DNA of 64,000 nucleotides from Microstegium vimineum (taxonomy: Eukaryota; Streptophyta; Magnoliopsida; Poales; Poaceae): positions 19,060,570 to 19,124,569 of the forward strand of contig CM039130.1 of NCBI GenBank assembly GCA_022036555.1, read 5' to 3'. A model generated the notes under the pieces. The model was not told the origin of the DNA and did no database searches. It worked only from the letters and a program-made list of their open reading frames with translations. Of the stretch, positions 46,898 to 57,730 are shown in pieces; position 1 is the stretch's first letter, and each line of letters begins with the position of its first letter. The translations under genes were made by a program, and so were the position numbers.

Positions 46898-49800
46898 GCA
46901 TACTCCTCCGGTGGATCAAGTTGGGTGCTTGATAGTGGATGTACAAATCATATGACCGGAGAAAGGAGTATGTCCAGTTCATATTCCCCCTCAACCGATG
47001 CTAGTGAGAACATTGTCTTTGGAGGCAACTCAAAGGGGGATGTGATCGGTCTTAGTAAAGTTGCTATAACTCTAGAACATTCAATTTCCAATGTCTTACA
47101 TGTTGATTCATTGAGTTACAACTTGTTGTCCGTTTCACAACTTTGTGAGATTGGCTACAATTGTCTCTTTACGGATAAGGGTGTGGAAGTTCTTAAGAGG
47201 GAGGATTCCTCTATTGTCCTTATGGGTCCTTTGAAGGGCAAGCTTTACCTAGTTGATTTCAACAAAAGTAATGCTAAACTTGAGACTTGTTTAGTGGCAA
47301 AATCTAGCATGGGTTGGCTTTGGCATCACCGACTAGCTCATGTTGGGATGAGGAACTTGGCCAAACTCCTAAAGAATGAACACATCCTTGGACTAACAAA
47401 TGTTCATTTTGAGAAAGATAGGATTTGTGGAGCATGCCAAGCCGGAAAGCAAGTAGGCGTACCTCACCCACTAAAGAGCATCATGACAACCACTCAACCA
47501 TTGGAGTTGATTCATATGGATCTCTTTGAACCGGTTGCCTACATAAGTATCGGGGGTAACAAATATGGATTAGTAATTGTTGATGATTATTCCCGTTTCA
47601 CTTGGGTGTTCTTTGTTTATGATAAGTATCAGGTACAAGATAAGGTGAAAACCTTTGTGAGAAGAGCTCAAAAGTAATTTGGTCTCCCAATCAAGAAAGT
47701 GAGAACTGATAATGGGACCGAGTTCAAGAACACCATGGTGGAAGAGTTTCTTGATGATGAGGGCATCAAACATGAGTTTTCAGCTCCTTACACCAATCAA
47801 CAAAATGGTGTAGTAGAGAGGAAGAATAGGACTCTAATTGACATGGCAAGGACAATGCTTGATGAATACAAGACTCTGGACATCTTTTGGTGTGAAGCAA
47901 TCAACACTGCATGTCATGCCATCAACCGTTTTTACCTAAACAAGAAGCTTAAGAAGACTTCCTATGAACTCCTAACCGGTAACAAACCAAAGGTGTCTTA
48001 CTTTAGAGTTTTTGGGTGCAAAGTGTTCATTCTCAACAAAAGATCCAAAACCTCTAAGTTTGCACCTAAAGTTGATATTGGCATATTACTTGGTTATGGA
48101 TCAAATGAGCATGCCTATCGTGTCTACAACAAAACCTTTGGTAGAGTTGAGATCACGATAGATGTGAAATTTGATGAATCTAATGGCTCTCAAATAGAGC
48201 AAGTTGATGCAAGTGTTGTAGGAAAGGAGGATCCACCATGTGAAGCAATCAAGGACTTAGCCATAGGAGAAATTAGGCCATTGGAAGAAGAAGATGCTGA
48301 TCATGAGGAACCTCAAGGTGTTGCTTCTCAAGATTCTGCTGTCGTACTCAACAAACAACAACAGCACACACCTACTGCAGTTCAGCAGGGCGGCAGTGCC
48401 GCCCCCAGTGAACCAGCAACAGGCAGTCTAGCAAGCACTCCATCACCTCAAGGGCTTAACCTAGAGCCTATATTTGAACAAGAAGAAGATGCTAGTGCAG
48501 CAGAAGATCAAGGAGGTGTTGAACACCCAAGACTATGCCAAACTATACAACGGGATCACCCCGTTGACAACATTCTTGGAAGCATCCGCAAGGGGGTAAC
48601 AACTCGTTCTCATATTGCAAACTTTTGTCAATATTACTCGTTTGTTTCCTCCTTGGAACCCTTGAAGGTAGATCAAGCACTTGATGACACGGATTGGATT
48701 ATGGCCATGCAAGAAGAGCTAAACAACTTTGAGAGGAATCAAGTGTGGACTTTGGTGGAAAGACCCAAGACCAATGTGATAGGCACCAAATGGGTATTCC
48801 GCAACAAGCAAGATGAGAATGGTGTGTGGTGACAAGGAACAAGGAAAGATTGGTGGCTCAAGGGTTCACTCAAGTAGAGGGCTTGGACTTTGAGGAAACC
48901 TATGCACCGGTGGCAAGACTTGAAGCAATTCAGATGCTTCTAGCCTTTGCTGCCCATCATGACTTCAAGCTATATCAAATGGATGTCAAGAGTGCATTCC
49001 TCAATGGCCCAATACAAGAGTTGGTTTATGTTGAATAGCCACCCGGTTTTGAAGACCATAAGTTCCCCAACCATGTCTACCAACTCCAAAAGGCGCTCTA
49101 TGGGCTTAAGCAAGCACCAAGAGCATGGTATGAATGCCTTAAGGAATTCTTGCTCAAGCAAGGCTTTGAAATAGGCAAAGCCGACCCTACCCTCTTCACT
49201 CATAAGCTCAATAAAGATATCTTTGTGTGCCAAATATATGTCGATGACATAATATTTGGTAGTACTAATATTTCATTCTGTGAAGAGTTTAGTAGGACTA
49301 TGACTAAGAGGTTTGAGATGTCCATGATGGGTGAGCTCAAGTTCTTCCTTGGTTTTCAAATCAAGCAATTGAAGGAAGGGACTTTTCTATGCCAAGCAAA
49401 GTATACCCAAGATATGCTAAAGAAGTTTGACATGGTGAATGCAAAGCCTATCAAAACTCCCATGCCAACCAATGGACATCTTGATCTTGATGTGGAAGGG
49501 AAAGCCGTGGACCAAAAGGTATATCGTTCCATCATTGGCTCTCTACTTTACCTTTGTGCATCTAGGCCAGACATAATGCTTAGTGTGTGCATGTGTGCTA
49601 GATTTCAAGCTAACCCGAAAGAGTGTCACTTGGTGGCGGTTAAGAGAATCTTGAGATATTACACACTCCTAACCTTGGCTTGTGGTATCCTAAGGGCTCC
49701 AAGTTTGATCTACTTGGCTATTCGGATTTCGATTATGCCGGTTGCAAGGTAGACCTAAAAAGCACTTCGAGGACGTGTCAATTCCTTGGACGGTCCCTAG

Positions 49801-50185
49801 TGTCTTAGGGTTCTGAAAAACAAAATTGTGTAGCCCTTTCCACCACCGAGGCCGAGTATGTTGCAGCTGGTGCTTGTTGTGCTCAACTACTTTGGATGAG
49901 GCAAACCTTAAAAGATTTTGGATGTCAATTCACCAAGATACCTCTCTTGTGTGTGATAACGAGAGTGCCATTAAACTTGCAAACAACCGGTTAGTTACTC
50001 TAGAACAAAACACATAGACATCCGTCATCACTTCTTGAAAGACCACAAATTAAAAGGAGATCACAATTCGCCATGTGAGCACCGAAAAGCAACTAGCCGA
50101 TATATTCACTAAGCCTCTAGATGAGATAAGGTTTTGTGCTTTGCGTAGTGAGCTAAATATACTTGATTCTCGTAACTTGGTTTGA
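46898..50185 (+). pseudogene. R12 pol: protease, integrase, reverse transcriptase, RNase H
   Basis: The frame opens after TAG 46895-46897. Protease DSGCTNHMTG starts at about 46928. Integrase: zinc-binding WHHRLAHVG...CGACQAG (about 47322-47450), Asp in IHMDLFEP (about 47511), Asp in RTDNGTEF (47699), Glu in NGVVERKNR (about 47808). A variable linker (48180-48640) contains the palindromic motif. Reverse transcriptase YVDD is at 49237-49248. RNase H regions follow (about 49720-50000), ending at TGA 50183-50185. Breaks: TAA 47675-47677, frameshift near 48828, TAG 49036-49038, frameshift near 49665, TAG near 49804, further shifts near 49985 and 50065. Confidence 0.9.
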
Positions 50186-51306
50186 ACTATAGCACACATT
50201 TGTTTGTAAACATAGCGACATAGGAAAAGTTTGTGAAAATCTTCAATTATGTGTTTCAACACGCTTTTCAAAAGACCAACTAAGGCTCATGACCATTGTC
50301 TATAATGTTGAATGCTTACTGGTCATGATACTTAGGCATATATGTCCATATCTAATATAGAGAACAGTCCAACTGGATTTAGTCCAGTAGATGTGTTTCA
50401 CCTAGGCCGGCAGTGCCACCCTTTAAGGCCAGCAGTGCCGCCCTCTGTCCTTTGGGCAGATTCGGGTGAATCTTTCGTGGACCCGTGGGCCTTTATAAAA
50501 CCAATCCATTGCTGAGTGCCCACGACCACGCCTCCCCCTCTTTGTCCAGAACCTCCCTCACCTCTCCTCTCTTCCATAGAGGTGACCTAGGAGCTCCATT
50601 GCCGTCCCCTTGGCCGGCATTGCCGCTCCTCAACCTTCCACCATCGACTTTATGTGAGATTGGAGGACGTGCTTCTTGTGGAAGGCATCCCTCTCCTCTT
50701 TCCCCTTCAATCCCATGATTTGGAAGCAAGGTGAAACCCTAACCTAAACTTTTTGGTTCGATCTATGCAATGTGATGGTTCTAGTTGGGGATTCATGTTT
50801 CTGGGAGGTGTACGAAGGGATTGGAACTAGGATTAGGGGTTGGACTTGGTGGATTTGGATTCACCCTCTTCGGGTGAATAGGGGCTGCCCTGGGGGTCGG
50901 CAGTGCCGCCCCTAGCAGAGTCCATCTGCTATGCCTATGCTTCCTGGAGAGAGTAGATCCAGATGTGCTGAATCCATACCCTAATCCAAAATTTTGGTCC
51001 CTGAATATATCGTACCCTTGATATCCTTGGCTAGGGCATCATATTCTGTTTTAGTAGACTATGATTCTGAAATTTTGACAAGGTGTAGAAGTTGTTGAAA
51101 CCAGGATTTAGGCAGAGAAAGAAATCTGGAGAAAATCTAGTGGAGCTCCTGAGGGCGGCAGTGCCGCCCTACCCCTGCTGATTCAAATAGCAAGCTTCCA
51201 CTTAGATTTTTCTCTAAGTTTCTTCCTCTATTTAACCCCTGTTTTTAATTTCATCTACACTCTGTCATGTACAGTTTCTTATCTAGTCTCCATATGTGTT
51301 GCATAG
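50186..51306 (+). other. R12 inter-genic region with palindromic motif cluster
   Basis: No gene. Five copies of the GGCAGTGCCGCC-type motif lie at 50407-50421, 50428-50443, 50612-50629, 50894-50912 and 51153-51170. Confidence 0.8.
50494..50500 (+). promoter_or_regulatory. Possible internal promoter for R12 downstream gene
   Basis: TATAAAA in CCTTTATAAAACC, followed by a CT-rich leader. It lies 0.8 kb before the ATG at 51307. The leader could splice from AAG/GTGAAA (about 50730) to CATAG/ATG (51306), placing an intron just before the start codon. This is inferred from sequence only. Confidence 0.35.
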
Positions 51307-52952
51307 ATGAATCCTAGCGGTGAAGGAAGTGCAGCCGGTGGCAGGAGGAAGCGAGTTGGCAAGGTGCCGAGTCGCAAGGCCAGTGGGAAGGTTTAGATGC
51401 CGTATGATAGGGATGCAGCCTTTGATCAAGAAGAGAGAGATCAGATGGAGGGTTATGAGATCCCTCAGTGGCTAGAGACACCCCTGCACCTCACTGAGTT
51501 TGACCCCAGGTACATACAGGAGGTTGAGGGTGAGTACTTGCTTGCAGCACCTCAGGACACCTATCAGCATCCTGTCATAGATTACTCCAGGTCATGGAAG
51601 GCGATTCAGGAGGCTAGGGCTGTCAACCCCTACACTGTGCCGAAGATGAGAGGGATTATCGCTTTTGGAATGTCTTTCATTCCAATTTCTATGCTACCGC
51701 CATCTATGCCAGGCCAACTAGCAAGATTTGCAAGATATAGTACATTGACTTTGCTAAGTTGGACAGCAGGCAGGACACTCAGTTGACAGGGGCTATTCGT
51801 GTGTGTGACCGGTTTCAGATGACTGACATCATGGGCTTCAGGTATGATTGGAACTCAGAGATTCTTGCTCAGTTCCATGCTACTTACTTTTGGGATCAGG
51901 AGGCTGATGTGATTCACTGGATGACTGACAGTCGCCACTACCGTTGTGAGTATGTCACTTTTTGTCGCATTCTTGGCTTTGGGAGAGATCATAGGGCTCT
52001 ACCTAGTATTCACCAGGGTGCTAGAGCTGGGCCACACACAGTGAGCTATATTTGGGAGGATCAGGATGATGCAGTGCCCAACAATTCCAGGAACAACCTC
52101 AGGAGCCTTCACTACATTCTGAACAACTTCATCAGGGTAACTCTCAATCCCAAGGACAAAGCTACTAATCTTAATGGTTATATCACAAATGTCCTTGCTC
52201 AGTTTCCAAATGGTGAGAGGTTCAGCATTCCTAGGTTCATATGGGTTGAGCTTGCTACTGCTTTAGATGATGCTAGGAGGAGGCTACCTTATGCTCCATA
52301 TCTGTAGTTTGAGATTGAGAGGGTCACTGGGATAAGATATCCCAAGGATTATGAGCACACCATGTGTGTGATCAAGAAGACCAAAGGAGGTGCACCACCA
52401 GCTACTGCTCCACTAGTTCCACCTGCTACAGGTGGTGGCACTTCTCACAGGTAGAGGGACATACCTGAGGGTTCTCGTTCTCACTCACGCTCACATGTCA
52501 GATCCAGGAGCGGGAGCAGGATGAATAAGTTTGGAGAGTGGATCAAGGCCATCTTCACTACATGCACATATCAGGCCAGGATCACATATGAGGAGCAGGT
52601 TGCTAACAGGGATGCTATCATGGGATCTAGGGACATGGTCGATCTTCCACCGCTTCCACCAGTGGAGACCCCGCCTGTGTTTCCTAACTTGCCACGTCTG
52701 TCAGCTTCTAGCGATGAGGATGATGATGATGATGATGAGATCAGAGAGCAGGGTCAGTGGGACAATTCTCAATGGGCTCCTTGTGACCATGTGTATGGAA
52801 GGAGGCCTCGTCGTCAGCAGCAGCAGCAGGATGAGGAGGCTGCAGGGCCTTCTACCACTGCACCTCCACCTCGCCGTTCAGCCCGTTAGCGCTTCTCTCA
52901 GACTACACACAGGGCTGGTCGCGCTGTTGTCTCCAGCGGTGATGAGAAGTGA
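51307..52952 (+). pseudogene. R12 extra downstream gene (env position), function unknown
   Basis: Starts at ATG 51307 and runs, with one frameshift near 51650, to TGA 52950-52952. Stops: TAG 51394-51396, near 51738, 52305-52307, near 52453 and 52887-52889. The N-terminal half contains YDWNSEILAQFHATYFWDQE and WMTDSRHYRCEYVTFCRILG, a block I know from extra proteins of plant retrotransposons. The C-terminal half has an Arg/Ser-rich stretch (SRSHSRSHVRSRSGSR), an acidic run of Asp (about 52718-52740) and a Gln run. I see no signal peptide or membrane segment, so it does not look like an envelope protein despite its position. Confidence 0.65.
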
Positions 52953-52995
52953 TCGGTTTCCCTTCTCTTTTCTTCTCTTTTTGGCGCTTGATGCC

Positions 52996-53008
52996 AAAGG
53001 GGGAGAAG
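52996..53008 (+). other. R12 polypurine-tract-like sequence, distal copy
   Basis: AAAGGGGGAGAAG about 590 bases before the LTR. Multiple such tracts are a known trait of Sireviruses. Confidence 0.65.
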
Positions 53009-53263
53009 TTTAGGGGGGTCAATCTTTTGCTGCAGTTTGAGCTTCATGTCATATCCATTGAGAGTTAGTTTGTTAGCTTGTGAGGTTGAGTGCTGCCGCA
53101 AAACTCTATTTTATGTAATAAGGCACTAGTTCAACTCTATTTATGTTGGATATGGACATGTATTTATGGATTTCGATTTAGCTTATCATATTCTATGGTT
53201 GAGTTGCTTTAGACCTATTTTTACCTGTGTAGAAACCTTGCTATTACCTGACTATTATATCCA

Positions 53264-53303
53264 GGGCAGTAGTGCCGCCCTCCCAGGGCGGTAGTGCCGC
53301 CCC
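53264..53303. repeat. Two palindromic motifs before the R12 LTR
   Basis: AGGGCAGTAGTGCCGCCCT and GGGCGGTAGTGCCGCCCCT stand side by side. Both carry TAG in place of CAG in the loop of the usual motif, so they share a recent origin. Confidence 0.8.
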
Positions 53304-53580
53304 TGCTACAACAGCCAGGGTTGAGTGCTTTTATTTCATATAAACTGTCAGATGCATCACGTCTTATCCTGTGACACATATTTTGAGCACCCCATAGTAA
53401 GCATGAATGTAGGGGAGGCCCCAAAATCACTTTGCATATGTGAAACTTGGTTTCTAATACCAAATTGAGAATTCAAATCTCAATTCACATATTCAGGGGG
53501 AGTCCTCTACACCCATGATTGCAAATCTCAGAATTATGATTATTCTTTTGTAAGCTTGACTTGGGTTGTCATCAATCACC

Positions 53581-53593
53581 AAAAAGGGGGAGA
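53581..53593 (+). other. R12 polypurine tract at the 3' LTR
   Basis: AAAAAGGGGGAGA directly before T plus the LTR start TGAAAGTGCAATC. Confidence 0.85.
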
Positions 53594-53594
53594 T

Positions 53595-54749
53595 TGAAAG
53601 TGCAATCAAGCCCTAAGTGGGTTTTGGTGTTGATAACCACTTAATTCAAGAACTAATGAGATCTATTGAGATGACAAATAGGTAATAACAAAAAGAGGAA
53701 GACATAGAGAAGGTAGAGATACCCCAATTATTATGGTGGCTTCTATACTCATCAAAGGTTTAAATTCATTTATGGTTTGAATTTGAGTATAGGAATGCCA
53801 TACTATTAAGGGAGATTCTAGTGTTGTTTTTGGTCAAATGTGAATCACATGCTCAAATCTTTATCCCAAACATACACTCAGCTAGCTCAGTGTCCAGTCC
53901 AAGATTCAGATCCAGCAGACACACTGAGCTAGGGCAGCGTAGTGTCGCCATTTATTTCCAGCAGCTTTTCCTGACTATAAATACCCGCTGGAATGGTCTC
54001 CACCTCACCAGTTCAGTACCCCTTCGTCTTCCTCCGAATCAGACCATTGCAAACAGAGCTCTCTCTCCCTTTCTCTCACTCCATTGTTGACCTTCACCCT
54101 CCAAGAAATCCCACACTTCCAACCATAGATTCTTGAGGGAAAAGGAAGCAAAACACTCCTAGAGAGCGGATCTACTACTTCCCAAAGTCTAAGAGCTTGT
54201 GGTTCTCGTTTGGCCAGTGGTGCTAGGGTTTGTTACCCTTGGAGCTTGCTCCTAGCCGGCTAGGCTTGTGTGGCAGCCTAGGGAGGTTTGTAATCGCTGT
54301 GTGAAGCTAAGGAATTACCCTTCATCTCAAGGATTCACTTCCCTGACTTGAGACCGAGTGGGAGTTGCAAAGCTCCTAGCCTTTGTGGCACCTCAACAAC
54401 GTGGACATAGGCAAGCCTTGGTGGCGAGCTGAACCACGGGATAATCACTTGTGTCTTGTGTGCTAATCCCTAGGGTTTACTTCTTGCAATATATCTTGTT
54501 CTAGGGTTTGTGTTGTTGATTTGAGGAAAAAAATCATTTTTGTGGTAACCAGTCTTCGAACTGGTTCTTGTGCTGATTTTGCAGGGAAGGACTCACTTTG
54601 GTACCTAGTATCTCCCTGCCAAACCTCATCTCTTTCTGCTCACTTTTCATAGGCCGGCAGTGCCGCCCTTGCCTCTAACACTTGTTTGAGCTGAATTTTT
54701 ACAGGCCTATTCACCCCCTTAGGCTATTTACCCTTCCAGAGATCCTACA
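53595..54749 (+). repeat. R12 3' LTR, 1155 bp
   Basis: Starts TGAAAGTGCAATCAAGCC, a typical Sirevirus LTR start, and ends GATCCTACA. TATAAATA lies at 53976-53983. The palindromic motif appears near the end (54652-54669). No partner LTR is in the window, so the right end is assigned by the CA terminus only. Confidence 0.75.
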
Positions 54750-55683
54750 GATTTGGGCCCAATGTGCATAGTGCGTGGACTCGGCCCAACGCGTGAGAGC
54801 GAATAACGTGTGGGACCCGTTGGTCAACTTGGGCCCACATGCCACCGAGCCGAGGGCACAGCAACGCGCTAACCGTTGCATTCTCACTGGAGGTGAGCTC
54901 GTCGGCGGCGAGCTTGGCCGTTGTGTGCTCGTGGTGATGTCGCGGAGCGACTAGTGGAGCTAGTTGAGCCAGCGCAGCAGCGTAGCTGGCCGGCGGCGTG
55001 CGGTGGTGGTGCGAGGCTACGGTGTGACGCGGTGAAGCTGTCACCGGCGGTGAGCGGCCGGGCGGACGCGCGCGTGAGTACCGCGGCAAGGTGGTGCGTG
55101 CAGCCTGGGGGTTGGTTGGACCGGAGAAGCTCCGAGGAGGTCCAGCCACGTGCGAGCTCCGCGGCGGCAGCAATGGCGCGCGGTGCTCGGCGGTGCAGAG
55201 ATCTAGGGCGAACTAGGGTGCGCGGCGGTGCGTTCTCACCTTGACTACCTCGGGTGTTGCTGCCACGAAGATGTAGGCAGTGGAGGTGGTCGGAAGAAGA
55301 GCGGACACGGTGCTGTGCTTGCGGATGGCGACTGCGGCGAAGGCAGAGCAGAGCGGGTGAGAGAGCGAGTGTGCATTGTCGATTGCAAGTGTGAGAGGGA
55401 GAGGGTGTGAAGGCGCTCCCTCTGGCGCGGTCGTGGATGAGCGGCGTGACCGGTGGGGGCCGAGACACGACGGCATGCAGCGCGGCAGCGAGGGCAGAGC
55501 AACCTGCGGCACGCGGCGAGTGGCCGAGCATGATTGCGTTCAGGTGCTCTTGGTCCTAGCGCCGTTAGTGCAGATATGTGCTCGATTGTGATCGAGACGG
55601 GGTGAGGTCTGGTCGAGGACGCTGGTGTGTGCGGGCGGCCACTGATGCGACGGTGTGGCGCACGGCACGGCTCTCTGCGCAGG
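54750..55683. other. Unassigned GC-rich segment
   Basis: About 930 bases between the R12 LTR and the R13 LTR, strongly GC-rich with many CpG. Open frames exist on both strands at the same place (up to 215 codons), but they are of low complexity and share no family, so I do not call a gene. It could be an LTR leader fragment of another gypsy element or promoter-like host DNA. Confidence 0.4.
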
Positions 55684-57667
55684 TGCGAACACATGGTTGA
55701 TATGTGCCCATGTTGTTTAGTTTTGATGATGAGCGATTGACCAACACATGAGTGTTTCAGTTTGAGCGTCTACTTCTAACCTCTTTGCGAAAGCAAATGT
55801 GTGCATGTCTATCGGCTTGTGGTGTGCAGGTGCTATGCCTAGTGACAGTGGTCAATGGCATGGAGAAGGTCGAGTAGAGGCTTACCGTGCCGATGGACTG
55901 AGAGCGGTGAAGGGCGGAAGCGGGGCTCGGACTGAGGGACCATGGGCGCCGGCGGACTAGCTGTGGTGGCTAGTACTTGGCACCGGCGAGTGCAAGAAGA
56001 CATGGAGGTAGACCGAGTCGATCGAGTCAAGACGGCGGACGAGCGGGTCGAGCGGAGGCTCAGGGGACTCGAAGTCCGACCGGGCGAGGACAAGGTGGCT
56101 CGCGTCGAGTGGTTTGGTGGTTTGGGCCTCAAAACCATCCGCGTCGGTTTCCGAGTTTGGGCCGCAAAACTCGGGGTTCGGTAGTTGAGCCGAAAGCTAC
56201 CGGTGGCGGGTTTCGCGGGTTTGGGCCTCAAAACCCGGGCAGAGCTTCCGAGGAAGCGGGGATGGCACGTGGCGGAAATCCTGGAGGTTGCGTCGAGGCG
56301 ACGGCAACTCCTGGCAGGAAGCGGGGCCGTCCATTCAAATCGAGGGAGATATTTACCGGAGCTTGGACTGCAATGCTTAGGCTAGGTAGTTCACTCATTG
56401 TATCTAGGGGGGTCTTTGGGAAATAGCCAAAGCCTCTAATAAATAGAGGATGAAGGGGTATCCTCATTCCATCTCTTGAACCCTAATCATTTGCCCCAAC
56501 TCTCTCTCTCTAACCTCTCTCTAGTTCATGAGATCCCTAGGTTGATCCCACCAACCTTTGTAAGAACTCGAGTTTGTTGCAAGGAATCGGAGGCCGTAAC
56601 CTCCGTAAGCCATGGCGGCTTCGATTTCTTGATCGTGACCCGTTTTGCTTGTGTTCTTCGCGTTTTTCTTTTGCGCTCTCTTTTCCCGAGATGATTTCTC
56701 TTTGTAGGGAGTAGCTCTTGCAAATCCGTTTGAATCAAGTTGTTCGTATTCGAGAGGAGCATCTTTGCACCGAAGGATCCATCCTCAAACCTCTCAAGTA
56801 CACAGATCGGGCGTTTTCTTTGCGGTGTGCTTCGTTTTCCCTTTTTCCCCCAAATCCGAGTGTTCCCGTTTTTCCGACCCAAATTGAGCGATGATTTCTT
56901 TGGGATAGCTCCCCAACTGCTCAAGGATCATGCCTACAAAGTTTGGTAGCAGTTGGTGATCATTTGGTCGAGTTTTGGAAAGATTTGGCGGAGAGAGATC
57001 CGTTTTTCGCGTTTTCTGCGTTTCGGGTGCGTCGGACGCTCTGTATTTGGGCGTCGGACGGTCCGTCGAGGCTTCTCCGTCTAGGCGTCGGACGCTACGT
57101 CGTGCTGACGCCAGCGTCCGTCGCAATCGTCCGTCGCGTGGGGTTTTCTGCCCGTTTTTCTGAGTTTTCGTCTGGCTCTCTGGAAGGCCGACGGACGCTC
57201 GCCTAAGCGTCCGTCGCGCAGCGTCCGACGCCAACGGACGCTCATCCAAGCGTCCGTCGCCCAGCGTCCGACGCCCTGCCTTCTGCTTCTCTTCTGCAGT
57301 GCTCTCTGGAAGGTCGACGGACGATCTCTCTGCGTCCGTCGCCAGCGTCCGTCGCCCTGTCCTGGAGCGTCCGTCGCGCTGTCTTCCAGCGTCCGTCGCC
57401 TGTTTTTCTGGCTGTTTTGCTTAGGGCTTTTGCCTCTTTCTCATAGGGGTTGAGAACTCTATCTTGGGGGTTTCCGGTGAGTTTTCCTCCACTGCCGGTG
57501 AGCTCTCATTTCTCCGATTTCGTCTGAATCCCCGCTCGCGTTGCTCGGGGGAGGTTGAGCACCCAACAACTAGGTTTGATTTTTGGGAAGAGTGGCCCGA
57601 ATATTTCGAGAGAAATTTGAGGCTCCCATTCACCCCCCCCCCTCTGGTCGCCGTTCTCGGTCCTTCA
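55684..57667 (+). repeat. R13 5' LTR, 1984 bp
   Basis: Starts TGCGAACACATGG and ends CGGTCCTTCA, followed by AT and the primer site. The start is set by alignment with R7, whose LTR start follows a polypurine tract. A weak TATA-like AATAAATAG lies at about 56439. A CG-rich palindrome array lies at 57030-57400. Blocks such as GTTTGGGCCTCAAAACC (near 56220) are conserved in R7. Confidence 0.85.
57030..57400. repeat. Array of GCGTCCGTCGC-type motifs in R13 LTR
   Basis: About 16 copies of GCGTCCGTCGC, GCGTCCGACGC or their complements in 370 bases, for example at 57114, 57208, 57222, 57251, 57265, 57332, 57345, 57368 and 57389. Direct and inverted copies alternate, so the array could form hairpins. 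Confidence 0.9.
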
Positions 57668-57669
57668 AT

Positions 57670-57681
57670 TGGTATCAGAGC
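57670..57681 (+). other. R13 primer-binding site, initiator tRNA-Met
   Basis: TGGTATCAGAGC, the standard copia primer site, 2 bases after the LTR end. Confidence 0.95.
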
Positions 57682-57730
57682 CGGTTAAGGATCATTCCAC
57701 CTTAAACGGTTCTTGATCCGCGAAGGCGAC

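Larger units (their letters stand above)
44359..54749 (+). mobile_element. R12: Sirevirus-type Ty1/copia element, 5' end missing
   Basis: Gag, pol, an extra downstream gene, multiple polypurine tracts and a 3' LTR in plus orientation. Copia order (integrase before reverse transcriptase), a Gag with coiled coil, an extra 3' gene and several AAAGGGGGAGA tracts mark the Sirevirus lineage. The 5' LTR and the first codons of gag are lost at the R11 junction. All genes are broken, so this is an old copy. Confidence 0.88.

Noticed and set aside
51307..52952. Envelope protein in the R12 downstream ORF
   Set aside because: The position is that of env-like genes in some Sireviruses, but I see no signal peptide, membrane segment or cleavage site. 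It is kept as an extra gene of unknown function.
54745..55694. Several overlapping frames of 100-215 codons in the GC-rich segment
   Set aside because: They overlap on both strands and in several frames, are of low complexity (Arg, Ala, Pro, Ser, His), and have no recognisable domain. High GC alone explains the lack of stops.
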